NCBI RefSeq assembly: GCF_030812785.1
Contig: NZ_JAUSTJ010000002.1
Location: 1,695,711-1,759,710, forward strand
Direction: 5' to 3'
Length of the DNA stretch: 64,000 nt
Origin: Sphingomonas kyeonggiensis
GTDB lineage: Bacteria; Pseudomonadota; Alphaproteobacteria; Sphingomonadales; Sphingomonadaceae
Position 1 is the stretch's first letter. Each line of letters opens with the position of its first letter. The notes below the pieces were generated by a model that did not search any database, was not told the origin of the DNA, and saw only the letters and a list, made by a program, of their open reading frames with translations. The position numbers and the translations under genes are program-made. Below are positions 1 through 8,707 of this stretch, in pieces.

Positions 1-2999
1 GCGTCGTTGATGTTGTAGGTCACGTTGGCGTCCACATATTGCGCGGTATCCTGGTAGATACCGATGCCGCCGAAAGTGGAAGCCAGGCGCGGCGTGCGAT
101 AATTGTACGCCACGCGCAGCTGCAGGTGATCGTCCTGGTACCAGCCGACCAGGTTGACCTGGCTCTTCGAGTTATCCGGGAACGGGAAGCGCTCGCCGTT
201 CAATGCACGGCCGTTCTGCTTGCTGTCCGAATAGGTGTAGTTGGCGTCGATACCGAAGTTGCGGAAGAAGCCGCTGCCGATCAGGTCACTGAAGGCAAGC
301 TTGGCCCCCACTTCGAATCCCTGCAGCGAACCGCCCGTACCCTGTTCCGGCTGCGTCACCGGCACTGCGCGGCGGATCACGCCGTCGCCGTCCGCAAAGC
401 GGCCCGCACCCGGCGTGGTGCGGCTCTGGACGAAGCTGTTGATGTCCAGCTTGAACGCACCGATGTTGAACATCGAGGCCCGGCCCAGATAATATTCCAG
501 GCTGAGGTCGTAGTTGTTCGAACGCCACGGGTTGAGGTTCGGGTTGCCGCTCGAACTGGCGCCGGTCACCTGGCGCACGCCCACGGGCGCGGCATCCGGG
601 TTCGTCGGCGTCGGCCCTTGCGAGTCCGCCGTCGAGATGGTCAGGCCGCCGCCATAATTGCCGAGATCCAGCGGGATCATCGTCTTGGCGAAGGCCGCGC
701 GGAGGCGCAGCTGTCGGGTGAAGTCGTACGACAGCGTCACCGTCGGCAGCCAGTCGAGATAGGAACGGCGCGAGACCACGTCGCCCACATCCAGGTTGGT
801 GTCGCCATAGGCGCGGGTGTCGCCGGTGAGGTTCTGCTTCACGGTCAGCTTGGTGTTGACCACGCGCAGGCCCAGATTGGCCTTGAACCCGCCGGTGCCG
901 AAGGCGGTGTTCAGGTACGCGCTCTCCTCGACCAGATCGACGTCATAGGTGTTGCCCGGGATGGTCACTTCGGTCGACGGACCGAACACCTTGTCCTGGA
1001 ACGCCTTCACATCGTCGAACGCCTTGGGATCGACCACCCACAGGCCGGGCATGCCGTTGACCACCCCGCCCCAGTTGGTCTGGAAATAGACCGGGGTATA
1101 GGCATCGAGCTTGGTCGGCCGGTTGACGGTGTAGCCCTGGAAGCAGGTCGGCGTATTGGCCACCGTCGCCGCGCCGCAGCTCGACGGCGCCGTCGCCATC
1201 GGGTTCGCCGCATTATACTGCGGGTTGGAGACGAACTCGCCCGCCGAGCACTGGGCATTGTCCATCACCACGTCGATCGCCTTCCACTGCGCAAGGCAGC
1301 CTTCCGGAACCGCGGCGCCGTTGCCGCCATAGAAGTTCGAGAAGAGGTGGAAGTTGCGGATCTGGGTCTGGCGGTCCGACCGGCGCACGCCGACATCGAC
1401 GCGGTTCAGCAGGCCGAACAGGCCGCCCTCGTCGAAGTCATAGCTCGCATCGGCGCGGAACACGCCCAGGCTGGCATGGTTCTCCTGGTTGCCTTCGGAC
1501 GAGAAGGCCGCGACAGCATAGCTGTCGAGATTGGCCATATAGTCCTTGAGCGTCTTGCCGGCGCCCAGGCCGCCCGAGATGGCGGTGTCGAAGCCGCTGA
1601 TCGCGGGGTTCGAGCCGCGCAGGTCGAGATGGAGCTGCGGGTCCTGGCCATAGCCCAGCGGGTTCGGGTTGATGTAGCGGCCGCCACGCGAGCCGATCAC
1701 GCCGTTCGAATATTGCGAAGCCGGGTACTGCGACGCGATGCTCGACGGATAGAACGGGCCGCGGGTGCGGTCCGCCGGATTGCGGAACAGGCCGAAAGCG
1801 CGGTTGGCGCCATATTGCCAGTTGCTCAGGTCGCCCTGCACCTGGCCGTTCATGCTGCGCATGTTGGCGTTGGACTTCAGCGCGCGGGCGCTGAACTTGA
1901 AGTTGTCCTTGTCGTAGTCGATCTGGAAATTGTAGTTGGTCGAATGCTCCTTCGCGGTGCGGTTGACCGAGAAGGAGTTGAACCACCACACGTTCAGATC
2001 ATACTGGTTGACGTCCAGCCAGGGCTGGCCGTTGCCGGCCGTCTGGCCCGAAGGCGTGCTGTCGGTCGGCGTGGTCCAGCCCAGCCCGTTCCAGCGGTTC
2101 GAGATGTTGATGCCGGCGGCGCGGTTGTGCTCGGTCAGCTCGGTGTGGAAGACTTCGCCGGTGACGGTCCAGTCCTCGTCGATCTTGAACTGGAGCGCGC
2201 CGTTGATGCCGAGGCGGGTACGCTCGACTTCGCGGTTGAAGAATTCATAGCCGTGCGGCGAGATCCAGTTCGCGCCGGAGCCGCCCCAGTCGTTGTTGCC
2301 GAACACGCCGCCGCCGATGCCGGCATAGCTGTTGCCCAGCCGGTTGCGGCTATAGGTCGCGCCGACCATCGCGCCGAAGCGATCGCTGCGCCAGCTGGCC
2401 AGGCCGCTGAACAGATAGTCGTTGTGCTTGGTGTTCGAGCCCCGGGCATATTCGCCCTGCCCCGAGAACACGAAGCCTTCCTTCATGTCGAACGGACGGC
2501 GGGTGCGCAGGTCGATCGTGCCCGAGATGCCCGACAACGCGTTGCGCGTGTCCTGCGACTTGTAGACGACCACGGCGTTCATCAGCTGCGCCGGGATGTC
2601 GTTGAGATTGGGCTGTGCGGTGCCGAGGTTGCCCGGGCTCAGATACTGCTCGCCGTTGAGCAGCGTGATCACCTGCGGCAGGCCGCGGATGTTGACCGTC
2701 GAACCTTCACCGGCGCTGCGCTGGATCTGGACGCCCGAGATGCGCTGCAGCGCATCGACGATCGTCACGTCCGGCAGCTTGCCGATGTCTTCCGACGAGA
2801 TCGCGTCGACGATCGCCGTCTCGGTGCGCTTGATGTCGACCGACTTGGCCTGCGAGGCGCGGATGCCGGTGACGACGATCTCGCCGTCCTGGCCACCGGC
2901 GTCCTGCGGCACGGCCGTCGCCGTGTCCTGGGCCCATGCCGGCGCGACCAACGCGGTCGACGCCAGCAGGCCGGCCATCACACTGGATATTCCCTTCAT
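1..2999 (-). CDS. TonB-dependent receptor (carbohydrate-type), C-terminus cut by window edge
   Basis: Outer-membrane active transporter, probably for an oligosaccharide or glucoside. About 999 residues are visible; the final beta-strands lie beyond base 1. The reading frame starts at an ATG (2999-2997) behind a GGAGG ribosome site. It opens with a signal peptide (about residues 1-24, ending APAWAQ) and a TonB-box-like segment (GEIVVTGIR, about 39-47). The plug domain follows, with the typical EDIGKLPDVTIVDALQRISG (70-89) and VNIRGLPQV. The long barrel is rich in aromatic residues and short turns. This N-terminal pattern is that of the Xanthomonas/Caulobacter receptor family. It lies 68 bp downstream of the beta-glucosidase gene on the same strand, so the two are probably co-transcribed and the receptor likely imports the glycosidase's substrate. 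The substrate itself cannot be read from sequence. Confidence 0.93.
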   Translation of the reverse strand, partial: MKGISSVMAGLLASTALVAPAWAQDTATAVPQDAGGQDGEIVVTGIRASQAKSVDIKRTETAIVDAISSEDIGKLPDVTIVDALQRISGVQIQRSAGEGSTVNIRGLPQVITLLNGEQYLSPGNLGTAQPNLNDIPAQLMNAVVVYKSQDTRNALSGISGTIDLRTRRPFDMKEGFVFSGQGEYARGSNTKHNDYLFSGLASWRSDRFGAMVGATYSRNRLGNSYAGIGGGVFGNNDWGGSGANWISPHGYEFFNREVERTRLGINGALQFKIDEDWTVTGEVFHTELTEHNRAAGINISNRWNGLGWTTPTDSTPSGQTAGNGQPWLDVNQYDLNVWWFNSFSVNRTAKEHSTNYNFQIDYDKDNFKFSARALKSNANMRSMNGQVQGDLSNWQYGANRAFGLFRNPADRTRGPFYPSSIASQYPASQYSNGVIGSRGGRYINPNPLGYGQDPQLHLDLRGSNPAISGFDTAISGGLGAGKTLKDYMANLDSYAVAAFSSEGNQENHASLGVFRADASYDFDEGGLFGLLNRVDVGVRRSDRQTQIRNFHLFSNFYGGNGAAVPEGCLAQWKAIDVVMDNAQCSAGEFVSNPQYNAANPMATAPSSCGAATVANTPTCFQGYTVNRPTKLDAYTPVYFQTNWGGVVNGMPGLWVVDPKAFDDVKAFQDKVFGPSTEVTIPGNTYDVDLVEESAYLNTAFGTGGFKANLGLRVVNTKLTVKQNLTGDTRAYGDTNLDVGDVVSRRSYLDWLPTVTLSYDFTRQLRLRAAFAKTMIPLDLGNYGGGLTISTADSQGPTPTNPDAAPVGVRQVTGASSSGNPNLNPWRSNNYDLSLEYYLGRASMFNIGAFKLDINSFVQSRTTPGAGRFADGDGVIRRAVPVTQPEQGTGGSLQGFEVGAKLAFSDLIGSGFFRNFGIDANYTYSDSKQNGRALNGERFPFPDNSKSQVNLVGWYQDDHLQLRVAYNYRTPRLASTFGGIGIYQDTAQYVDANVTYNIND

Positions 3000-3067
3000 T
3001 CCCTTCGTCCTCCCACTCTGTTCTGCACCCCGGCGCATCTACGCGCGCCTCACCCGGTGCTGTTCTG

Positions 3068-5371
3068 TCAGGGCGCCAGCCGGCGCTCCTGCAACTCCGC
3101 CGCACCCGTGAGCACCGGCTGGCCGGCGTCCCGCGCGATCGCGACACGATAGGTTCCCGCCGCGACGTGCCAGCCCGGCCGGGCGGTGTCGTAGTCCGCG
3201 ACGACGCGCGGCTCGGCAGTGAGGGTGATCCGGCGGGTCTCGCCGGGCTTGAGCGTCACCCGCTCGAAGCCCGCCAGGCGCAGCGGGCGCGCGCCCGTGG
3301 CCGGAGTCACATAGAGCTGGGGTACGTCGGCGCCTTCGCGCTTGCCGCGATTGGTGACGTCGAAGCTCACCGTAAGCGCAGCCCCGCCCTCGACCTTGAG
3401 GTTGGCATAGGCGAAGCGCGTGTAACTGAGGCCGTATCCGAACGGGAAAGCCGGCCGCGCGCCCTGACGGGCATACCAGCGATAGCCGACGTCCGAGCCT
3501 TCCTTGTAGTCGATCACGAACGGCTTGATCGCCCGCGCGTCCGTCCCACGGTCGGGCGAGGCCTTGACCTGCTCGAAGCCGGGCACGCTGGGCCGCGGTG
3601 CCTGGTCGATCGACGCCGGGAAGGTGATCGGCAGCCGGCCCGAGGGATTCACGTCCCCGAACAACACGCGTGCCACCGCCTCGCCGCCGCGCTGGCCCGG
3701 GTACCAGGCGGCGAGCACCGCCGGCACCTGCTTGAGCCAGGGCATCAGCACCGGCCCGCCGGTGTTGAGCACCACGGCGGTCCTGGGATTGGCGGCAGCG
3801 ACCGCGGCGATCACCGCATTCTGGTTGCCGTCGAGATCGATCGTCTCGGGATCCTCGGCCTCGGTGGTCCACTGGGTGGCCCAGACGATCGCGAGGTCCG
3901 CGTTCCTCGCCGCCGCGGCGGCAGCGTCGGGGTCGCTGCCATCCACGAAATCGACGCGCGCCTTGGGGGCCAGCGCACGGATCGCCGCGAGCGGCGAGGA
4001 CGCGTGCCAGGTCACGCGCACGAAGGACGCGGCCGGGCCGTTCTTGAGAGGGATCTCCAGCGGAATGCCGCCGGTCGAGCGGACCTGCGACGAGCCGCCG
4101 CCGGACAGCACGCCGATATCGGCATGGCCGCCGATCAGCACGATGCGCTTCGCCGACTTGGCGAGCGGCAGGATATTCTTCTCGTTCTTGAGCAGCACGA
4201 TCCCGGCCTCGGCGGCACGCTGCGCGACTTCGGCATTCTTCGCGGTGTCGATCGGCTGCGGCGCATCGACCACGGGCGCATCCATCACGCCGGTCGAGAA
4301 CATCGCGTTGAGGATGCGGCGCGCCATGTCGTCGAGCCGGGCCAGCGGCAGCTCGCCGCTCTCCACCGCCTTTTTCAGGTCGCCGCGAAAGAACATGTGC
4401 GTGTCGAGCTCGCCGCCCGACTGCTGGTCGAGCCCGTTGCGCGCCGCCTTCACGGTCGAATGCACCGCACCCCAGTCGGACATGACATAGCCCGGATAGG
4501 CCCAGTCCTGCTTGAGCACGGTGTTGAGCAGGAACGCGTTCTCGCAGGCGAAGTCGCCGTTCACGGACATGTACGCGCACATCACCGAGCCCGGCTTGCC
4601 GCGCTCGATCGCCAGCTCGAAGGCGAGCAGGTCGCTCTCGCGGAACGCCGCCTCGCCGATCTTCGCATCGCTGACGAAGCGGCCGGTTTCCTGCGCATTC
4701 AGCGCGAAATGCTTGATCGTCGAGATGATGCGGTTCGACTGGATGCCCTTGATCGACTCCCCGGCCATCGTGCCGGCGAGCAGCGGGTCCTCGCCCAGAT
4801 ATTCGAAGTTGCGGCCACCCCAGGGATCGCGGGTCAGGTTGATGCCGCCGGCGAGCATCACGTTGAAGCGCTTGGCGCGCGCCTCGCTGCCGATCATCGC
4901 GCCGCTTTCATAGGCAAGTTTGGGATCGAAGCTGGCGGCGAGCGCCAGGCCCGAGGGAAGCGCCGTGGCGGTGTCGCCCTTGCGCTGCTCGACCTGGTTG
5001 GCGACGCCGAGGCTGGCATCGGTCTCGCGCAGCGCCGGGATGCCCAGGCGCGGGATCGCCGGCTGCTGGCCGGCCGACGAGATCATGTCGGTGGGCGCCG
5101 CCGGGTCCTTCGCCAGCGGCGGGAACCACGTGTAGACGAGCGCCAGCTTCTCTTCGAGCGTCATCGCCGCGAGCAGCATCTCCGCACGGGCAGCGGCGGG
5201 CAGCTTCGCGTCGACCCAGGGGCGCGCGGCGGGGTCTGCGGGCTTGCTGGATTCGTTGGAAGACGCGGCGGGCGCGACGGGGTCCTGCGCATGCGCACCC
5301 ATCGTCCCGGCAAGCGCGGTAGTGGCGAGTAGCGCCATCGAGCGCGCCACGTGCCGCAGGCTGACCAGCAT
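3068..5371 (-). CDS. bglX: Glycoside hydrolase family 3 beta-glucosidase, exported
   Basis: A 767-residue GH3 enzyme of the BglX type, predicted to hydrolyse terminal beta-D-glucosyl residues of oligosaccharides in the periplasm. The start ATG has GGGGAG eight bases upstream. A signal peptide covers about residues 1-28 (ends GAHAQ). The GH3 N-terminal barrel carries KHFALN (220-225) and the nucleophile motif VMSDWGA with Asp299. The alpha/beta sandwich domain follows, with GRLPITFP near residue 600, and a fibronectin-III-like domain ends the protein; this is the normal GH3 three-domain layout and length. It is the first gene of an apparent operon with the downstream TonB-dependent receptor. 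Palindromes at 5458-5473 and 5584-5611 upstream suggest control by a LacI-type repressor. The exact substrate (cellobiose, laminaribiose, xylo-oligosaccharide) is not resolved. Confidence 0.93.
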   Translation of the reverse strand: MLVSLRHVARSMALLATTALAGTMGAHAQDPVAPAASSNESSKPADPAARPWVDAKLPAAARAEMLLAAMTLEEKLALVYTWFPPLAKDPAAPTDMISSAGQQPAIPRLGIPALRETDASLGVANQVEQRKGDTATALPSGLALAASFDPKLAYESGAMIGSEARAKRFNVMLAGGINLTRDPWGGRNFEYLGEDPLLAGTMAGESIKGIQSNRIISTIKHFALNAQETGRFVSDAKIGEAAFRESDLLAFELAIERGKPGSVMCAYMSVNGDFACENAFLLNTVLKQDWAYPGYVMSDWGAVHSTVKAARNGLDQQSGGELDTHMFFRGDLKKAVESGELPLARLDDMARRILNAMFSTGVMDAPVVDAPQPIDTAKNAEVAQRAAEAGIVLLKNEKNILPLAKSAKRIVLIGGHADIGVLSGGGSSQVRSTGGIPLEIPLKNGPAASFVRVTWHASSPLAAIRALAPKARVDFVDGSDPDAAAAAARNADLAIVWATQWTTEAEDPETIDLDGNQNAVIAAVAAANPRTAVVLNTGGPVLMPWLKQVPAVLAAWYPGQRGGEAVARVLFGDVNPSGRLPITFPASIDQAPRPSVPGFEQVKASPDRGTDARAIKPFVIDYKEGSDVGYRWYARQGARPAFPFGYGLSYTRFAYANLKVEGGAALTVSFDVTNRGKREGADVPQLYVTPATGARPLRLAGFERVTLKPGETRRITLTAEPRVVADYDTARPGWHVAAGTYRVAIARDAGQPVLTGAAELQERRLAP

Positions 5372-5457
5372 TCACTTCTCCCCTTCGGCGCGCAGGACGG
5401 CGCCGTACACGCCTGGGGGCGTGCCTGTTTATCCGATCCAACCAGGGGGAGCTTTTT

Positions 5458-5473
5458 CCGACAACGCTGTCGG
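5458..5473. promoter_or_regulatory. LacI-family operator-like palindrome, proximal
   Basis: Perfect six-base inverted repeat CCGACA-ACGC-TGTCGG, about 90-100 bp upstream of the beta-glucosidase start. The core ACAACGCTGT resembles operators bound by LacI/GalR regulators in front of sugar genes in sphingomonads and Caulobacter. The match is by eye; no regulator gene lies in the window. Confidence 0.5.
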
Positions 5474-5583
5474 ATTCGGCGACAGATCAAGCCGACGACG
5501 CCTCGTGGCGCGCGCGGCAGCCTGTTCCAACACCCCTCATGTCCGTGGAGTCTTACGCTCCGATGCTAGCCTTAGAGCATAAA

Positions 5584-5611
5584 TTGAGAGCGTTCTCAAG
5601 AACGTTCTCAA
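5584..5611. promoter_or_regulatory. Overlapping LacI-like operator palindromes, distal
   Basis: A TTGAGA-GCGT-TCTCAA inverted repeat (5584-5599) runs directly into AAGAACGTTCTCAA (5598-5611), whose core AGAACGTTCT is a perfect palindrome. The block sits 213-240 bp upstream of the beta-glucosidase start, in an A/T-richer stretch that probably holds the promoter. The protease gene on the same strand ends 56 bp away at 5667. The centre is about 132 bp from the proximal palindrome, compatible with two-site binding. Confidence 0.5.
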
Positions 5612-5666
5612 TTTTGTTACATTCGGAATGGGGCTAGTGATTATCTATCTGCTATACCGAGATAAA

Positions 5667-6614
5667 TTATGTGTCTGCGGCGTAGCCGAGCGCGATTTCG
5701 CCGGCCCGGGACAGCGCATTTCGCACGGAATTTTCGCGATTTTTGGAAGCGGTCCCAACCGGCGCAACCGCGATCTCCGCGCGCGACAGGGCGGCGCCGA
5801 GGCGCGCGATTCCTGCCGGCGCGACAGCCCGCGCGACACGCAAACCACCCGCGGGTGCGACTGCCTCGCGGCGAACCGGCCGGATACGGAGCACGAGCAT
5901 CCTGCCCCCGCGCGCGACGCGCAGGCGCGGCCCCTCCCCTTCCCCCGAGTCCAGGGCGGCAAGCCGCGCGCCGTCGCGGTTGACCGACCAGATCACCCGG
6001 TAGCGGGTGGCGACATCAGCCGCAGGCACGGGCGCGGCAAACTTGTTGTCGAGCACCCAGTTCTGCCCGCCGGCCTCGACGAACAGCACGGCATGCTGCT
6101 CGGCATCCTGACTGTCCCACACCACCGCGATCCGCATCGCCGCCTCGGGCAAGCCGAGGTCACGCAGCGCGAAATATTTGGTGAGCGCGAAGTCCTCGCA
6201 ATCGCCGCCGCGCGCGAACATCTCGGCGGGCGTCTCCCAGCGATCGGCCATGCCCCAGTTTGCGAGATCGGAGACATAGGGTAGCCGGTTGACCACCGCC
6301 TGGACTCCGGAGACCTGATCGGCCGCAGGCAGGCCGCGCAGCCCGGCAAAGGCAGCACGCCAGCCCCGCACGCCGCATTCCACCGGCAACTCGTCGGCGG
6401 GCATCCTGCAATAAAGGGAAAGCGGTGCGGGGCCGCCGGCCTCGCCGGCTTCACGGGCAAGCACGTCGGTCCAGCGCGGGGCATCGGCGAGGCGCAGCGC
6501 GACGTCCGCGCGCTCCCGCGACTCGGGCGCCTCCGCCGCGGCGGCGGACAGCGATTGCCCCGATGCCAGCGCCGCCCAGGCAAGCGCCAGCCGCGTTGAA
6601 GATACGCGACGCAA
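5667..6614 (-). CDS. LapG-like periplasmic transglutaminase-fold cysteine protease (BTLCP family)
   Basis: A 315-residue protein with an N-terminal signal segment (residues 1-28) and a bacterial transglutaminase-like cysteine protease domain (about 60-215). The triad is visible: Cys139 in GGDCEDFAL, His174 in AEQHAVLF and Asp189 in WVLDNK. In Pseudomonas, LapG of this family cleaves the N-terminal region of giant surface adhesins under c-di-GMP control through LapD. Here the gene is divergent from a two-partner secretion adhesin operon, so an adhesin-processing role is an attractive inference, but no LapD homologue lies in the window. The start is TTG at 6614, with a G-rich stretch upstream; no upstream in-frame ATG was found. 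The C-terminal 100 residues are Ala/Arg-rich and have no recognised fold. Confidence 0.85.
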   Translation of the reverse strand: MRRVSSTRLALAWAALASGQSLSAAAAEAPESRERADVALRLADAPRWTDVLAREAGEAGGPAPLSLYCRMPADELPVECGVRGWRAAFAGLRGLPAADQVSGVQAVVNRLPYVSDLANWGMADRWETPAEMFARGGDCEDFALTKYFALRDLGLPEAAMRIAVVWDSQDAEQHAVLFVEAGGQNWVLDNKFAAPVPAADVATRYRVIWSVNRDGARLAALDSGEGEGPRLRVARGGRMLVLRIRPVRREAVAPAGGLRVARAVAPAGIARLGAALSRAEIAVAPVGTASKNRENSVRNALSRAGEIALGYAADT

Positions 6615-6967
6615 AACCCCAACCCCCGGTTGAAACCGAGGACCGGGATACGCCGCCTCCCCCTAAGGCCAGGCTAACAAGGAGCTAAGTATAAGCCACT
6701 GAATATGGTTAGTATTTATGGTTACCAAAGGGTTTATCCCGGCAGCTGCCAGGGCGGTAAATCGACGAGAACATGTCGCTTTAGAAACAAACTGGAAATA
6801 ATATAATAGTCCCGTTGTGGATCAACCTATTATTGCAAATATTACATAGTTAACGCCGAGTCCGTCTTCCTGAGTCCGCCCCGCCCATTGTAAGAGCCGA
6901 CTCGCTTGCAACCGATTCGGGCGCATCTCAGCTCGGTTGCATGTCTCTGGGAGGGGGAACCGGGGCT
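6615..6967. other. Divergent intergenic region, A/T-rich centre, probable tpsB promoter and leader
   Basis: 353 bp between the protease and the TpsB gene, with no credible gene. Bases about 6680-6870 are markedly A/T-rich against the surrounding GC-rich DNA, as expected for promoters. Visible structure: a direct repeat ATGGTTA (6705-6711 and 6718-6724, 13 bp apart), and a compound hairpin TAATAG/CTATTA (6804-6809, 6827-6832) enclosing GTTG/CAAC (6814-6817, 6823-6826). No c-di-GMP riboswitch consensus was recognised. Confidence 0.5.
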
Positions 6968-8632
6968 ATGGGATCCAAGCGTTGCTGGCTATTTGTTTTT
7001 GCCGCCGCGGCAATCGTGCCGTTGCAGGCGGCGCATGCCCAGCAGACTGTAAATCCGGGACGGATCGACGAGCGGCTTCGCCCGGCGGACAAGACGCCTG
7101 ACGCGCGCTCGGTCGATGTGCCCGAACTGCCGCGCCAGCAGGGCACGCCCGATTCCGCGATCCAGGTCCGGCTGAGCGAGGTCCGCTTCGAAGGCGTGAC
7201 GGCGGTGCCGGTCGAGGCGCTCAATGCGATCGCCGCGCCCTATCTCAACCGCGACATGCCGCTCGCCGAGGTGTTCAAGCTCGCCGAGGCGGTCACCACC
7301 GAATATCGCCGCCGCGGTTTCGTCCTTTCGCGCGCCGTGGTCGGACCGCAGCGGATCGAGGGCGGCGTACTGACGCTGCAGGTGGTCGAGGGTCATATCG
7401 GCGCGACCAAGATCGAGGGCGATGCCGGCGGCTATGCGCCCTATCTGCGCGGCTATCTGGCCGGCGTCGCCGCCGAGCGGCCCACCACCGGCGCCGCGCT
7501 GACCCGCGCGCTGCTGCTCGCCCGCGACCTGCAAGGCGTCGATGCGCGCGCGGTGCTCACCCCCTCCCCCAGCGAAGTCGGCGCCGCCGACCTGACGCTG
7601 GCAGTGGAGCGCAAGGGTATCGAAGGCTTTGTCGCGGTCGACAATCGCGGCTCGCGCTGGCTCGGCCCGGTCCAGGTCTATGGCGGGCTGTCGTTCAACG
7701 ACATGCTCGGCGCCGGCGAGCGCATCTCGATCACCGCGGTCAGCGCGCCGGTCCACCGGGAACTCGGCTTCCTCTCGGCGACCTGGGACCAGCCGGTCGG
7801 CAATTCGGGCCTGCGCCTCACCGCGTTCGGCAGCTATGCCGCGACGCATCCCGGCGACGAGCTGCGCCTGCTCGACCTGCGCGGCCGCAGTGCCACCTAT
7901 GGCTTCGCCGCGCGCTATCCGTTCGTGCGCAGCCGCGAGGCCAACATCTTCGGCCGGCTGGTGTTCATCGGCCGCGACAGCAGCTCGCGCAACGTGGTGA
8001 TCGATCCGATCTTCGACGATTCCACTCGCACCGTGCAGGGCGAGATCTTCGGCAATTATGCCGCGCCCTGGGGCGGCATCCTGAACGTCCGCGCCTCGGT
8101 CACCCAGGGCCTCGACTTTCTCGGCGCGACGGTGCGCGGCGACGCCAACAAGTCGCGCGCCACCGGTTCGGGCGTGTTCACCCGGGCGAACGCCGAAGTC
8201 TCCTTCGCCTATGGCATCGCCGGCGGCCTCTATTTCCAGGCCAGCGGCGCGATGCAGTATAGCGGGCAGAGCCTGCTCGCGAGCGAGGAGTTCGGGCTGG
8301 GCGGCGAGCAGTTCGCCCATGCCTATGACCCGTCCGAGATCACCGGCGACAAGGGCGCCGCCGGCCGGGTCGAGCTCTTCTACGCGGGACGCTTCAAGGG
8401 TGGCTCGATCCAGCCCTATGGCTTCTACGAAGCCGGCCGGGTCGCCCAGAACGATCCGCTGCCGGGCGAGCCGCTCCACAGCACGCTCGAATCCGCCGGC
8501 TTCGGCCTCCGCTTGGGGCTGCGCGCAGGCATCAATGGCTCGGTGGAGTTCGCCAAGCCGATCAACCGGCCCGTCGCCTCGCGCGGCGACAAGGACGGCC
8601 GGGTCTTCTTCTCGGTGGGCATGTCGTTCTGA
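6968..8632 (+). CDS. Two-partner secretion transporter TpsB (ShlB/FhaC/HecB family)
   Basis: A 554-residue outer-membrane Omp85-superfamily transporter that secretes the TpsA protein encoded next. Signal peptide about residues 1-25 (ends AAHAQ). A POTRA domain (about 65-150) contains VRFEGVTAVP and GFVLSRAVVGPQRIEGGVL. The rest is a ShlB-type 16-strand barrel ending with the terminal aromatic FFSVGMSF. The ATG at 6968 is preferred over the in-frame ATG at 6941, because a strong GGGAGGGGG ribosome site (about 6950-6958) sits ten bases before 6968 and the signal peptide then starts normally. The TpsA gene starts 75 bp downstream on the same strand, the usual TPS operon order. Confidence 0.93.
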   Translation: MGSKRCWLFVFAAAAIVPLQAAHAQQTVNPGRIDERLRPADKTPDARSVDVPELPRQQGTPDSAIQVRLSEVRFEGVTAVPVEALNAIAAPYLNRDMPLAEVFKLAEAVTTEYRRRGFVLSRAVVGPQRIEGGVLTLQVVEGHIGATKIEGDAGGYAPYLRGYLAGVAAERPTTGAALTRALLLARDLQGVDARAVLTPSPSEVGAADLTLAVERKGIEGFVAVDNRGSRWLGPVQVYGGLSFNDMLGAGERISITAVSAPVHRELGFLSATWDQPVGNSGLRLTAFGSYAATHPGDELRLLDLRGRSATYGFAARYPFVRSREANIFGRLVFIGRDSSSRNVVIDPIFDDSTRTVQGEIFGNYAAPWGGILNVRASVTQGLDFLGATVRGDANKSRATGSGVFTRANAEVSFAYGIAGGLYFQASGAMQYSGQSLLASEEFGLGGEQFAHAYDPSEITGDKGAAGRVELFYAGRFKGGSIQPYGFYEAGRVAQNDPLPGEPLHSTLESAGFGLRLGLRAGINGSVEFAKPINRPVASRGDKDGRVFFSVGMSF

Positions 8633-8707
8633 TCGATCCGGTCGATCGCGTTCGTTCGTGAGAAATGCGGGCTGGCCACCCCGAACGGCCAAATGGGGAT
8701 CAGGGAT

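Noticed and set aside
39..3152. Long plus-strand open frame of 1,037 codons over the first 3 kb
   Set aside because: Antisense shadow of the TonB-dependent receptor gene. It is Arg/Ala/Val/Asp-rich with no domain pattern, while the minus strand gives a clean receptor with a signal peptide.
6705..6724. CtrA-type site upstream of tpsB
   Set aside because: The TAACCAT repeats on the minus strand are 13 bp apart and do not fit the TTAA-N7-TTAA spacing.
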